DNA from: Microbacterium sp.
GTDB lineage: Bacteria > Actinomycetota > Actinomycetes > Actinomycetales > Microbacteriaceae
DNA length: 7,761 bases
Direction: 5' to 3'
NCBI GenBank assembly: GCA_029267645.1
Contig: JAJUIM010000080.1
Location: 1 to 7,761, forward strand
Shown: in pieces, positions 1-6,702 of the stretch
Layout of the letters: every line of letters begins with the position of its first letter
How positions within the stretch are numbered: the stretch's first letter is position 1
The notes under the pieces: generated by a model
What the model saw: only the letters and a program-made list of their open reading frames with translations
What the model was told of the DNA's origin: nothing
Databases searched by the model: none
Position numbers and translations under genes: made by a program

Positions 1-1
1 C

Positions 2-1093
2 ACGCTGCCGCCGCTGCGGCTCGTGTCGATCTGCGACCTCAACGGGCAGCTGGCCGAGGACGCCGCCGCGCGCTTCGGCTACGAGCGCCACGACACCGAC
101 TGGCGGGCGATCGTCGACGATCCCGAGATCCACGTCGTGAGCGTCGTCGTCGCCAACTTCCTGCACCGCGAGATCGTGGAGGCGCTGCTCGCGGCCGGCA
201 AGCACGTGCTCTGCGAGAAGCCGCTCAGCGACACGATCGAGGATGCCGAGGCCATGGCCGCCGCCGCCCGCGAGGCCTCGTCGATCGCGCGCATCGGCCT
301 GACCTTCCGTCGCGCGCCGGGCGTCGCGTTCGTGCGTGAGCTCGTGCAGTCGGGCCGCCTCGGCGACGTGCTGCACTTCAGCGGCCGCTACTGGACCGAC
401 TACGGCGCCCACCCCGACGCCCCCATCAGCTGGCGCTACCAGGGGCCGAACGGATCCGGCGCCCTCGCCGACGTCGGCAGCCACCTCAGTTACGTGGCCG
501 AGTTCATCTGCGGCGACATCGCGTCGGTCTCGGGCGCGCGCCTCGCGACGGCCATCACGGAGCGCCCGAAGCCGCTCGGCGCCGTCGTCGGGCACACGCG
601 CGGCGCTGTGAGCGACGAGATGGCGCCCGTCGAGAACGACGACTACGCGGGCTTCACGGCGCAGTTCGCGAACGGATCCGGCACGCTCGAGGTCTCGCGC
701 GTCGCCGTCGCGCACCCGACCTCGCTGTTCTTCGAGGTGTTCGGCACGAAGGGCGCCGCGCGCTGGGATCAGCGGAACTTCGCGCAGGTCGAAGTCGCGT
801 TCCACGACGACCCCGAGGACGTGATCGGCTACCGCACGGTGCAGATGGGTCCGACCCACCCGTACGTCGCGGGCGGCCTGCCGATCGACGCCCCGGGTGC
901 GGGTCACGGGCAGAACGACCAGTTCGTGTTCCAGGCCCGCGCGTTCCTCGAGGAGGTGGCGGGGATCCCCGAGTCGGAATCGCTGCCGCGCAACGCCTCG
1001 TTCGAGGAAGGCGTGCGCAACATGCGTCTGCTCGACGCCGTCGTGCGCTCGCACGAGGCGAACGGCGCGGCCGTCGAGGTGCCGGCGCTGTGA
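2..1093 (+). CDS. Gfo/Idh/MocA family dehydrogenase, 5'-truncated by window edge
   Basis: This is a probable NAD(P)-dependent sugar or cyclitol dehydrogenase of the cytoplasm. The frame is open from base 2, and the GTG at 23 lies inside the second Rossmann strand, so the true start and the GxGxxG dinucleotide loop lie upstream of the window; about 25-30 residues are missing. Visible residues (numbered from base 2) include an acidic end of beta-2 (CDLN, Asp12), which favours NAD over NADP, the family EKP motif (Glu72-Lys73-Pro74, catalytic Lys), and Asp157-x-x-x-His161 in ADVGSHL, the usual catalytic pair. The C-terminal half carries the sheet-domain phrase FEVFGTKG and a GYRTV segment followed by HPYV, which recalls levoglucosan- and inositol-dehydrogenase-like subfamilies, but I cannot fix the substrate. 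It ends 26 bp before the stop of the convergent transporter gene. The family call is firm; the specificity is unknown. Confidence 0.9.
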   Translation, partial: TLPPLRLVSICDLNGQLAEDAAARFGYERHDTDWRAIVDDPEIHVVSVVVANFLHREIVEALLAAGKHVLCEKPLSDTIEDAEAMAAAAREASSIARIGLTFRRAPGVAFVRELVQSGRLGDVLHFSGRYWTDYGAHPDAPISWRYQGPNGSGALADVGSHLSYVAEFICGDIASVSGARLATAITERPKPLGAVVGHTRGAVSDEMAPVENDDYAGFTAQFANGSGTLEVSRVAVAHPTSLFFEVFGTKGAARWDQRNFAQVEVAFHDDPEDVIGYRTVQMGPTHPYVAGGLPIDAPGAGHGQNDQFVFQARAFLEEVAGIPESESLPRNASFEEGVRNMRLLDAVVRSHEANGAAVEVPAL

Positions 1094-1119
1094 CCCCACC
1101 CCCGGACGCGGCGACCAGC

Positions 1120-2679
1120 TCATCGCCGCCAGCGCCGCACGGTGCGGGTCGTGCGGGTGATGGTGTGGATCGCGCCGGTCGACACGTCCTCCTCGAGCTT
1201 CTCGAGCGTGATGCCGCGGGTCTCGGGCACCTGCGTCACGACGAACACGAGGGCGACGGCGCCGATGGCTGCGAAGAGGAAGAACGTGCCCGTGATCTGG
1301 ATCGTCGCGATGAGCGTCGGGACGAACAGGGCGAGCAGGCCGTTCATGAGCCATCCGAAGAACACCGCGATGCCGATGCCGAGACCGCGGATGTGCAGCG
1401 GGAAGATCTCTGCGAGCCACACCCACACGGCGACGTTGAGGAACGTCTGCATCGAGAACACGAACGCGACGATCAAGACGAGCAGCACGTAGGGGCGGGC
1501 GGCGGATCCCGCGGGCAGCACGATCGAGGCGATCCCGATCAGCAGGTGGCAGGTCGTCGTGAGCGCGAGGCCGATCGTGAAGGTCAGCCGGCGGTCGAGG
1601 CGGTCCATGTTGCGCAGCGCGATGAAGCCTCCGACGACGGCGGCGACGCCCGACGCGATGTTGGCGACGAGCGCCGCGTCGCCCGCGAAGCCGGCCTCGA
1701 TGAGGATCCGCTGGCCGTAGTACATGATCGAGTTGATGCCCGTGAGCTGCTGCGTCATCGAGACGCCGATCGCGATGAGCAGGATCCGCACGAGCCAGCG
1801 GTCGGTCAAGAGCGTGCGCAGGCTCGTGCGGCGCTCGGCGTGCTGCGCTGAGGAGACGCGCGTGATGTCCTCGAGCTCGGCCGAGGCGCGCTCGTCGGAG
1901 CCCACCCTGCGCAGCACCGCGAGGGCGTCGTCGTTGCGGCCGCGGTCGACGAGCCAGCGCGGCGACTCCGGCATGCGCAGCATGCCGATGAACAGGCACA
2001 CGGCGGGGATCGCGCACACGGCGAACATCGCCCGCCAGACGCCCGCGTGGTCGCCGAACAGGTTGCCGATGATGGCGTTCATGACGAAGGCGAGCAGTTG
2101 GCCGCTCACGATCGCGACCTCGTTGCGGCCCGTGATCGCGCCGCGGATCTCGAACGGCGCGATCTCGGCGAGGTAGACGGGCACGACTGTCGAGGCGCCG
2201 CCGACTGCGAGGCCGAGCAGGATCCGCCCCGCGATGAGCGTCGCGTAGCCGATGGCCGAGAAGTTGCCCTGCCCGAGCCACTCCGACTCGGGCGCACCGG
2301 GCAGCATCGAAGCGGGCAGGGTCGAGCCGATGGGCTCGCCGCCGGGCGACAGCACGACGAGCGCCGAGCCGACGAAGAACATGCCCGCGAGCAGCACGAT
2401 CGTCTTGCGGCGGCCCCAGGCATCGGCGATCCGCCCGCAGCAGAGCGCGCCGACGGCGGCGGCGAACACGAGCGAGCTGATGACGAAGCCGAGCTGGATG
2501 TTGTCGAGCCCCAGCTCGCGCTGCATGGGGCCTTCGGCGCCGTTGCTGACGCCCGTGTCGTAGCCGAAAAGCAGCCCGCCGAAGCAGGCGACGATCGAGA
2601 TCAGGCCGATGCGGCGGCGGAACGGGCCCGTGCCGAGCTTCGGCAGCGGGACGATCCCGGATGGGTGCGGCGTGCTCAT
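1120..2679 (-). CDS. MFS sugar porter, IolT-like (myo-inositol/sugar:H+ symporter)
   Basis: This 519-residue inner-membrane secondary transporter of the sugar porter family probably imports an inositol or hexose with protons. Family motifs appear in order: GGLLFGYDTGVSNGA in TM1 (34-48), GRIADAWGRRKT in the TM2-3 loop (82-93), PVYLAEIAP after TM4 (167-175), PESPRWL (237-243) at the start of the central cytoplasmic loop, QQLTGINSIMYY in TM7 (310-321), NMDRLDRR in the TM8-9 loop (357-364), AEIFPLHIRG after TM10 (423-432), and VPETRG (484-489). The ATG is supported by a strong AAAGGAG-type ribosome site 7 nt upstream. An unusual stretch of about 30 residues (111-143), rich in Gly, Pro and Ser, separates TM3 from TM4. 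The C-terminus is short and basic. It is last of three co-directional genes, 33 nt after the isomerase gene. IolT-like is the best match from memory; xylose or glucose porters are alternatives. Confidence 0.93.
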   Translation of the reverse strand: MSTPHPSGIVPLPKLGTGPFRRRIGLISIVACFGGLLFGYDTGVSNGAEGPMQRELGLDNIQLGFVISSLVFAAAVGALCCGRIADAWGRRKTIVLLAGMFFVGSALVVLSPGGEPIGSTLPASMLPGAPESEWLGQGNFSAIGYATLIAGRILLGLAVGGASTVVPVYLAEIAPFEIRGAITGRNEVAIVSGQLLAFVMNAIIGNLFGDHAGVWRAMFAVCAIPAVCLFIGMLRMPESPRWLVDRGRNDDALAVLRRVGSDERASAELEDITRVSSAQHAERRTSLRTLLTDRWLVRILLIAIGVSMTQQLTGINSIMYYGQRILIEAGFAGDAALVANIASGVAAVVGGFIALRNMDRLDRRLTFTIGLALTTTCHLLIGIASIVLPAGSAARPYVLLVLIVAFVFSMQTFLNVAVWVWLAEIFPLHIRGLGIGIAVFFGWLMNGLLALFVPTLIATIQITGTFFLFAAIGAVALVFVVTQVPETRGITLEKLEEDVSTGAIHTITRTTRTVRRWRR

Positions 2680-2686
2680 GCGTGAA

Positions 2687-2693
2687 CTCCTTT
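2687..2693 (-). promoter_or_regulatory. Strong ribosome binding site of the transporter gene
   Basis: Read on the minus strand the bases are AAAGGAG, a near-perfect anti-16S match, ending 7 nt before the ATG at 2679. It lies in the 33-nt gap after the isomerase stop, so the transporter can be translated independently of the upstream genes. This site fixes the start of the transporter. Confidence 0.75.
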
Positions 2694-2712
2694 GTTCGGG
2701 TAGCGGTGCGGA

Positions 2713-3504
2713 TCAGGTGGGCAGCAGCGCGCGGAACGCGTCGCGGAAGGCGGCCAGGGCGTCGTCGTCGGATCCGCTCGCCCAGCCCTCGAGCGCGACG
2801 ACGCCGTCGTAGCCGGTGCGGGCGAGCGCCTCGGCGACGGCCGCGTAGCGGATCTCGCCCGTGCCGGGTTCGCAGCGCCCCGGCACGTCGGCGACCTGGA
2901 TCTCGCCCACGAGCGGCAGCGCGCGCTCGACGAGCTCGATGAGATTCCCCTCGCCGATCTGCGCGTGGTAGAGATCGAGGTTGAGGCGGAGGTGGGGACT
3001 GCCGACCGCTTCGACGAGCGCGATCGTGTCTGCCGCCCGCGCGAACGGCGTGCCCGGGTGGTCGACCGCCGTGTTGAGGTTCTCGAGCGTGAAGACGCGG
3101 TCCTGCCGCTCGCCGAGCGCCGCGAGCTTGTCGAGGGTGCGCGCGGCGGCGAGCCAGTCGGCGGGCGTCGGCGCGGCGTTCGGGCGCACGGGCAGGCCGT
3201 CGCCGTCGAGCCCCGTGCCGTGCAGGTTGAGCCGGGGGCTGCCGATCGCCTCGGCCGCCTTGAGCGAGCGCTCGGCCGAGGCGATGAGCGCGGCGGATCC
3301 CTCCTCGCTCGTGAGGTCGCCGTCGACGTAGCCGGTCAGCGACGAGAACTCGGCGCCCGTCGCGGCGAGGGCGCCGAGATCCTTCGTCGTCCAGTTCCAG
3401 ATCTCGACGCCGAATCCCCGCTCGTGCAGCGCCGCGACGCGGTCTGCGAACGGCAGATCGAGGAAGAGCATCTCGGCCGACGCCGCGAGCGTCGCGCCCC
3501 TCAC
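2713..3504 (-). CDS. Hydroxypyruvate isomerase-like TIM-barrel sugar isomerase
   Basis: This 263-residue cytoplasmic enzyme belongs to the xylose-isomerase-like TIM-barrel superfamily, nearest to the Hyi/OtnI group that interconverts 2-keto and aldehyde or keto forms of small sugar acids. The GTG start at 3504 is chosen because it overlaps the upstream TGA by 4 bp (GTGA) and puts the family opening (SAEMLFLDLPFADR, residues 9-22) at the usual place; the same frame runs on upstream only as a shadow of the preceding gene. Expected metal and catalytic residues are visible: Glu141 in FTLENLN, Asp177 in LNLDLYH, Gln203 in IQVADVPGR, and Glu239 in VALEGW. The usual His after PGR is Cys211 here. Translational coupling to the dehydrogenase suggests it works on that enzyme's keto product. 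Hydroxypyruvate itself is not necessarily the substrate, as no other glyoxylate-pathway genes are present. Confidence 0.88.
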   Translation of the reverse strand: MRGATLAASAEMLFLDLPFADRVAALHERGFGVEIWNWTTKDLGALAATGAEFSSLTGYVDGDLTSEEGSAALIASAERSLKAAEAIGSPRLNLHGTGLDGDGLPVRPNAAPTPADWLAAARTLDKLAALGERQDRVFTLENLNTAVDHPGTPFARAADTIALVEAVGSPHLRLNLDLYHAQIGEGNLIELVERALPLVGEIQVADVPGRCEPGTGEIRYAAVAEALARTGYDGVVALEGWASGSDDDALAAFRDAFRALLPT

Positions 3505-4541
3505 GAGACGGCCCCGCGCTCGTCGAGCCGCACGACGGATCCGCGCTCGACCGACGCGCGGCACGCGAGCGCGATCGCGAGGGCGGCGCGGGCGTCCTCG
3601 CCCGTGGGGCCAGCGGCCTCGCCCGTGAGGATCGCGTCGGAGAACACCGCGAGCTCGTCGGTGTACGCCTGGCGGAAGAGGTCGATGTTGAGGCGCGTCG
3701 TCTCGGCGGCGGACCCGTTCGCGTCGAACAGGCGGGCGCTCGTCGCGCGCACGTCGCCGGCGGTGACCATGCCCCCATCGCCGAAGATCTCGCCGCGCAC
3801 GTCGTAGCCGTACCTCGCCTGGAAGCTCGCCTCGGCCGTCGCGATCGCGCCGTTGTCGTACCGGATCGCGACGGTCGCGGTGTCGAGCAGGCCGCGATCC
3901 GCGAAGTCGGGCGCGACGAGCGCGTCGGCGAACGCGACGACCTCGGTGGGGCGCGCCCCCGCGTTGAACCAGTTGAGCGTGTCGAAGTCGTGGATGAGGG
4001 TCTCGAGGAAGATGGTCCACGGCTTGACGGCGGCGGGGTCTGCGAGCTCCGGGTCGCGCGTGAGCGAGCGCATGAGCTGCGGCGTGCCGATCCGTCCCTC
4101 GCGCACGGCGCGGCCGGCGGCGGCGAAGTCGTGCGCGAATCGGCGGTTGAAGCCGACCTGCAGCGGCACGCCCGCCTCCTGCGCCGCCGCGATCGCACGG
4201 TCGGCGTCGGCGAGCGTGAGCGCCATCGGCTTCTCGACGAACACGGCCTTGCCCGCGCTCGCCGCGGCCACGACGAGGTCGGTGTGCGCGGCCGCGGGCG
4301 CCGCGATCACGACGCCGTCGATGTCGGGATCCGCGAGCAGCTCGGCCGCGTCCTGCGCGTGGCGGGGCGCGCCGAGGGCCGAAGCGAGCTGCTCGGCGGC
4401 GCCGGGGCGCGGATCCGCGACGGCGGCGAGCTCGGCGGTCGCCACGCGAGCGGCGATGCTCTCGGCGTGGAATGCGCCGATCCAGCCCGCGCCGATGACG
4501 CCGATGCGGGCGCGGCGCGAGGGGAGGGGAGTGACGGTCAT
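3501..4541 (-). CDS. Inositol 2-dehydrogenase-like oxidoreductase (Gfo/Idh/MocA)
   Basis: This 346-residue dehydrogenase, close in layout to IolG, probably oxidises a ring hydroxyl of an inositol or sugar to a ketone in the cytoplasm. The Rossmann domain opens with IGVIGAGWIG (13-22), and beta-2 ends in VADPRP, with Asp43 placed to bind the adenine ribose and so favour NAD. The EKP motif (Glu103-Lys104-Pro105) gives the catalytic lysine. GFNRRF (130-135) and LIHDFDTLNWF (182-192) are typical of inositol-dehydrogenase-like members, with His184 as the catalytic His. The residue four before that His, usually Asp, is Glu180. Length is normal for the family. The ATG has a GAAGGAT ribosome site (plus-strand 4549-4555) with 9 nt spacing from GAAGG. 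It is the first gene of the operon facing the LacI gene, so it is probably under that repressor. myo-Inositol, scyllo-inositol and D-chiro-inositol are all possible substrates. Confidence 0.9.
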   Translation of the reverse strand: MTVTPLPSRRARIGVIGAGWIGAFHAESIAARVATAELAAVADPRPGAAEQLASALGAPRHAQDAAELLADPDIDGVVIAAPAAAHTDLVVAAASAGKAVFVEKPMALTLADADRAIAAAQEAGVPLQVGFNRRFAHDFAAAGRAVREGRIGTPQLMRSLTRDPELADPAAVKPWTIFLETLIHDFDTLNWFNAGARPTEVVAFADALVAPDFADRGLLDTATVAIRYDNGAIATAEASFQARYGYDVRGEIFGDGGMVTAGDVRATSARLFDANGSAAETTRLNIDLFRQAYTDELAVFSDAILTGEAAGPTGEDARAALAIALACRASVERGSVVRLDERGAVS

Positions 4542-4580
4542 GGCGTGGATCCTTCGGTGATGTGGTCGGATGCTGGTGCG

Positions 4581-4589
4581 AATCTAGCA
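4581..4589 (-). promoter_or_regulatory. Candidate extended -10 promoter for the dehydrogenase-isomerase-transporter operon
   Basis: On the minus strand the bases read TGCTAGATT, a TGn motif followed by TAGATT, which matches the extended -10 form (four of six hexamer positions plus TG). No good -35 hexamer sits 16-18 bp upstream, as is common for extended -10 promoters. Transcription would begin near 4574 and leave a leader of about 30 nt. The element overlaps the left palindrome of the operator, so a bound repressor would block polymerase. Promoter calling by eye in actinobacteria is unreliable, so this is tentative. Confidence 0.35.
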
Positions 4590-4610
4590 CGTGCTAATGG
4601 CACGTGCTAG
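4584..4610. promoter_or_regulatory. Double palindromic operator, probable LacI-family binding site
   Basis: Two adjacent CACGTG-centred palindromes lie in the 96-bp divergent region. The left, TAGCACGTGCTA (4585-4596), is a perfect 12-bp palindrome. The right, TGGCACGTGCTA (4598-4609), has one mismatched pair. Their centres are 13 bp apart. Seen as a whole, 11-bp arms (4584-4594 and 4600-4610) form an inverted repeat around the spacer TAATG. A central CpG flanked by symmetric half-sites is the known form of LacI/GalR operators, where a hinge-helix Leu enters the central step; the neighbouring regulator has that hinge (Leu63). The position over the candidate minus-strand promoter, and 28 bp before the regulator's ATG, suggests repression of the operon and autoregulation. 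The symmetry is seen directly; the binding partner is inferred. Confidence 0.8.
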
Positions 4611-4637
4611 TCCCGATGTCGTGTGAAAAGATGAAGC

Positions 4638-5645
4638 ATGCCCAGCGACGCTTCGACGCCCTCGCGGCCGACGATGAAGGACGTCGCCGACCGCATCGGG
4701 GTCTCGCGCCAGCTCGTCTCGATCGTCATGCGCGATCTGCCCGGCGCGAGCGACGAGACCAGGCGGCGCGTGCGCGAGGCCGCGGCCGAACTGGGGTACC
4801 TGCCCGATGCGTCGGCGCGGATCCTGCGCGGTAAGCGCAGCCACCAGCTCGGCGCGATGTTCACGATGCACGAGCCGTTCGAGGTCGACCTCGTCGAGGC
4901 GCTCCTCGACGCCGCGGCCGCCCGCGGGTACGCGCTCGCGCTCGGCCCGCTCACCCCGACGCGCGCGCCCGCCGACGTCGTCGACCAGCTGCGGGCGCAG
5001 CGCGTCGAGGGGCTCTTCGTGCTTTCCACGGGCGGCGAGGCTTCGCGCCTGAAGGTGCCGGATCGCGTGCCCGCCGTCTTCGTCGGCGGCTCGACGGCGC
5101 TCTCGGGTGCGGACGACGTGCGCGTCGACAACGCCGCCGGCATCGAGCTGCTCGTCGGGCACCTCGCGGACGCCGGACACACCCGAATCGCCTACGCCTC
5201 GGCGGGCGAGGCGGCCAACGCCGCCGAGCGGCGCAGCGCCTACGCCGCGGCGATGACCTCACGCGGCCTCGAGCCTGACGTCGTCGAGAGTGCCTACTCC
5301 GAGGAGGGCGGCGCGCAGGCGGCGGCCGAGCTCCTCTCGCGCGACGAGCTGCCGACCGCCGTCATGGGGGCGAACGACCGCTGCGCCTTCGGCATCATGG
5401 CCACCCTCGTGCGTGCAGGCGTGCGGGTCCCGGACGACGTGTCAGTCGTGGGATTCGACGACAGCTCGGTCGCGCGACTGCCGTTCGTCGAGCTCACGAC
5501 CGTCCGCACCGATCCCGCCTCCCTGGCCGACCGCGCCGTCGAGGTCATGCTGCGCCGCCTCGACGCGCCGGGCGCCGACCCCGCAGGGCACCGTCAGACC
5601 CCCGTGCTGGTGCCGCGCGGATCTGTCGCCCCGCCCCGGGCGTAG
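4638..5645 (+). CDS. LacI-family transcriptional repressor
   Basis: This 335-residue DNA-binding repressor probably senses a sugar or cyclitol. Residues 12-60 form the LacI-type helix-turn-helix (MKDVADRIGVSRQLVSIVM, then the SDETRRRV helix and AAAELGYLPDASA), followed by the hinge ARILRGKR (60-67) with Leu63 at the minor-groove-inserting place. The rest is a periplasmic-binding-protein-like effector domain, with VDNAAG, HTRIAYASAG, GANDRCAFG and VVGFDDSSVARL recognisable. The recognition helix reads Ser-Arg-Gln-Leu-Val-Ser-Ile where Lac repressor has Ser-Tyr-Gln-Thr-Val-Ser-Arg, implying a different operator half-site. The ATG at 4638 has only a weak purine-rich ribosome site (GAAAAGATGAAG), and the next Met (residue 13) lies too close to the helix-turn-helix to be preferred. 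It is transcribed away from the 4541-to-1120 operon across the double palindrome. The effector is unknown. Confidence 0.93.
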   Translation: MPSDASTPSRPTMKDVADRIGVSRQLVSIVMRDLPGASDETRRRVREAAAELGYLPDASARILRGKRSHQLGAMFTMHEPFEVDLVEALLDAAAARGYALALGPLTPTRAPADVVDQLRAQRVEGLFVLSTGGEASRLKVPDRVPAVFVGGSTALSGADDVRVDNAAGIELLVGHLADAGHTRIAYASAGEAANAAERRSAYAAAMTSRGLEPDVVESAYSEEGGAQAAAELLSRDELPTAVMGANDRCAFGIMATLVRAGVRVPDDVSVVGFDDSSVARLPFVELTTVRTDPASLADRAVEVMLRRLDAPGADPAGHRQTPVLVPRGSVAPPRA

Positions 5646-5670
5646 GTCGGGCGGGTCGGGAGCTGAGGCC

Positions 5671-6690
5671 CTACAGCTCGACCGAGCGCCCCTCAATTGC
5701 GCTCGTGCGGGCGGCGTCGAGAATCTCGACCGTGTGCACGGCCTCCTCGAGCGTGACCGCGAGCGGGGCGTCGTCCGCGATCGAGGCGTGCAGCGCGCGG
5801 TAGTAGTCGCTGTAGTCGCCCTTCTCGCTCGGCACGGGCCGCGCGCCGCCGGCGGTGTGCAGCGTGCCCCAGCGCGATTCGTCCTCGACGCCCCAGTTCG
5901 GATCCGTGAGCGGGTGGGATCCGGCGAGCGTCGCGACGGTCTGCACGTCGCTCATGTGCGACGTGTACGAGCCCTCAGAGCCGTAGACGATCAGCTCGTG
6001 CTCCTGCAGGCGGTTGAGCTTGCTCGACGAGACGGTGCTGTGCACGCCCGAGCGGTGGTGCATGCCGATCGTGAAGCCCGCGTCGACCCGCTGCCCCTCG
6101 CGCTCGACCCAGTCGAGGTGCGCGTCGACCCGCGCGACGGGGCCGAACAGGTGCGTCATCTGATCCACGACGTGCGAGCCGAGGTCGCGCAGCAGGCCGT
6201 GCGCGGGCCCCACCTCGAGCGTGTCGGGATCGTCGAGGTCGAAGCGGTTGACGGCGCGCCAGGGGGATCCGACGAGCCCGTCCGCGAGCACGCGCCGCGC
6301 CGTCACGATGTCGGTGTCCCAGCGGCGGTTGTGGAAGACGGTGAGGATCCGGTCCGCGCGGCGCGATGCGTCGGCCAGCTCGCGCGCGACGTCCGCAGTC
6401 GGTGCGAACGGCTTGTCGGCCACGACGTGCACGCCGCGCTCGAGCGCGCGCAGCACGAGCTCGCGGCGCGTCTCGGGCGGCGTCGTGAGCACGACGGCAT
6501 CGACGCCCGCGTCGATCAGCGCGTCGAGCGAGTCGTACGCGGGGATCCCCGGCGCCGCGGCCGCGAGCTCCTCGCGCCGCGCGGGCGAGCGCGTCACGAC
6601 GCCCGCGAGATCCCACTCGGTCGCGGCCTGGATGTAGGGCAGGTGGAACTTCTGGCCGCCGAAGCCGAACCCGACGAGACCGATGCGCAT
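5671..6690 (-). CDS. IolW/YvaA-like Gfo/Idh/MocA dehydrogenase, probably NADP-linked
   Basis: This 339-residue cytoplasmic oxidoreductase resembles the IolW/YvaA/YdgJ branch, whose known members are NADP-dependent scyllo-inositol dehydrogenases that act mainly as scyllo-inosose reductases. The Rossmann loop is GFGFGG (7-12). The end of beta-2 is VVTRSPARR (31-39), with Arg34 and Ser35 instead of an acidic residue, which predicts NADP(H) preference. ADKPF (91-95) holds the catalytic Lys93, FHNRRWD (119-125) is the branch signature, and Asp169 and His173 in RDLGSHVVDQ form the catalytic pair. The start has a GAGGGGGAT ribosome site overlapping the stop of the upstream isomerase gene, with a gap of only 12 nt, so the two are co-transcribed and probably coupled. 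It ends 25 bp from the convergent LacI stop. A different polyol or keto-sugar substrate is possible. Confidence 0.9.
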   Translation of the reverse strand: MRIGLVGFGFGGQKFHLPYIQAATEWDLAGVVTRSPARREELAAAAPGIPAYDSLDALIDAGVDAVVLTTPPETRRELVLRALERGVHVVADKPFAPTADVARELADASRRADRILTVFHNRRWDTDIVTARRVLADGLVGSPWRAVNRFDLDDPDTLEVGPAHGLLRDLGSHVVDQMTHLFGPVARVDAHLDWVEREGQRVDAGFTIGMHHRSGVHSTVSSSKLNRLQEHELIVYGSEGSYTSHMSDVQTVATLAGSHPLTDPNWGVEDESRWGTLHTAGGARPVPSEKGDYSDYYRALHASIADDAPLAVTLEEAVHTVEILDAARTSAIEGRSVEL

Positions 6691-6702
6691 GGCGGATCCC
6701 CC

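Noticed and set aside
23..25. GTG at 23 as the true start of the first dehydrogenase.
   Set aside because: It falls inside the second Rossmann strand; starting there would remove the nucleotide-binding loop, and the frame is open to the window edge.
201..210. AGCACGTGCT, a perfect palindrome matching the operator core, within the 5' part of the first dehydrogenase gene.
   Set aside because: It encodes the conserved Lys-His-Val-Leu before the EKP motif using the favoured codons, so it is explained by coding. A downstream operator is possible but unsupported.
1094..1119. Search for a bidirectional terminator in the 26-bp gap between the first dehydrogenase and the transporter.
   Set aside because: No convincing stem-loop or T-run is present.
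1090..2685. Long open frames (253 and 212 codons) on the plus strand opposite the transporter gene.
   Set aside because: Their composition is dominated by Arg, Asp, Glu and Ala with low complexity, typical of antisense shadows of GC-rich genes. The minus strand carries a full set of sugar porter motifs.
3505..4590. N-terminal extension of the Hyi-like frame across the dehydrogenase gene, giving a 625-codon fusion.
   Set aside because: The extension is an Arg-rich shadow of the dehydrogenase frame. The TIM-barrel homology begins right after the GTG at 3504, which overlaps the dehydrogenase stop.
5660..5679. Inverted repeat GAGCTG/CAGCTC with an 8-nt loop between the convergent LacI and IolW-like genes, as a terminator.
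   Set aside because: The stem is only 6 bp, overlaps the stop and last codons of the minus-strand gene, and has no T-tract, so it is too weak to call.
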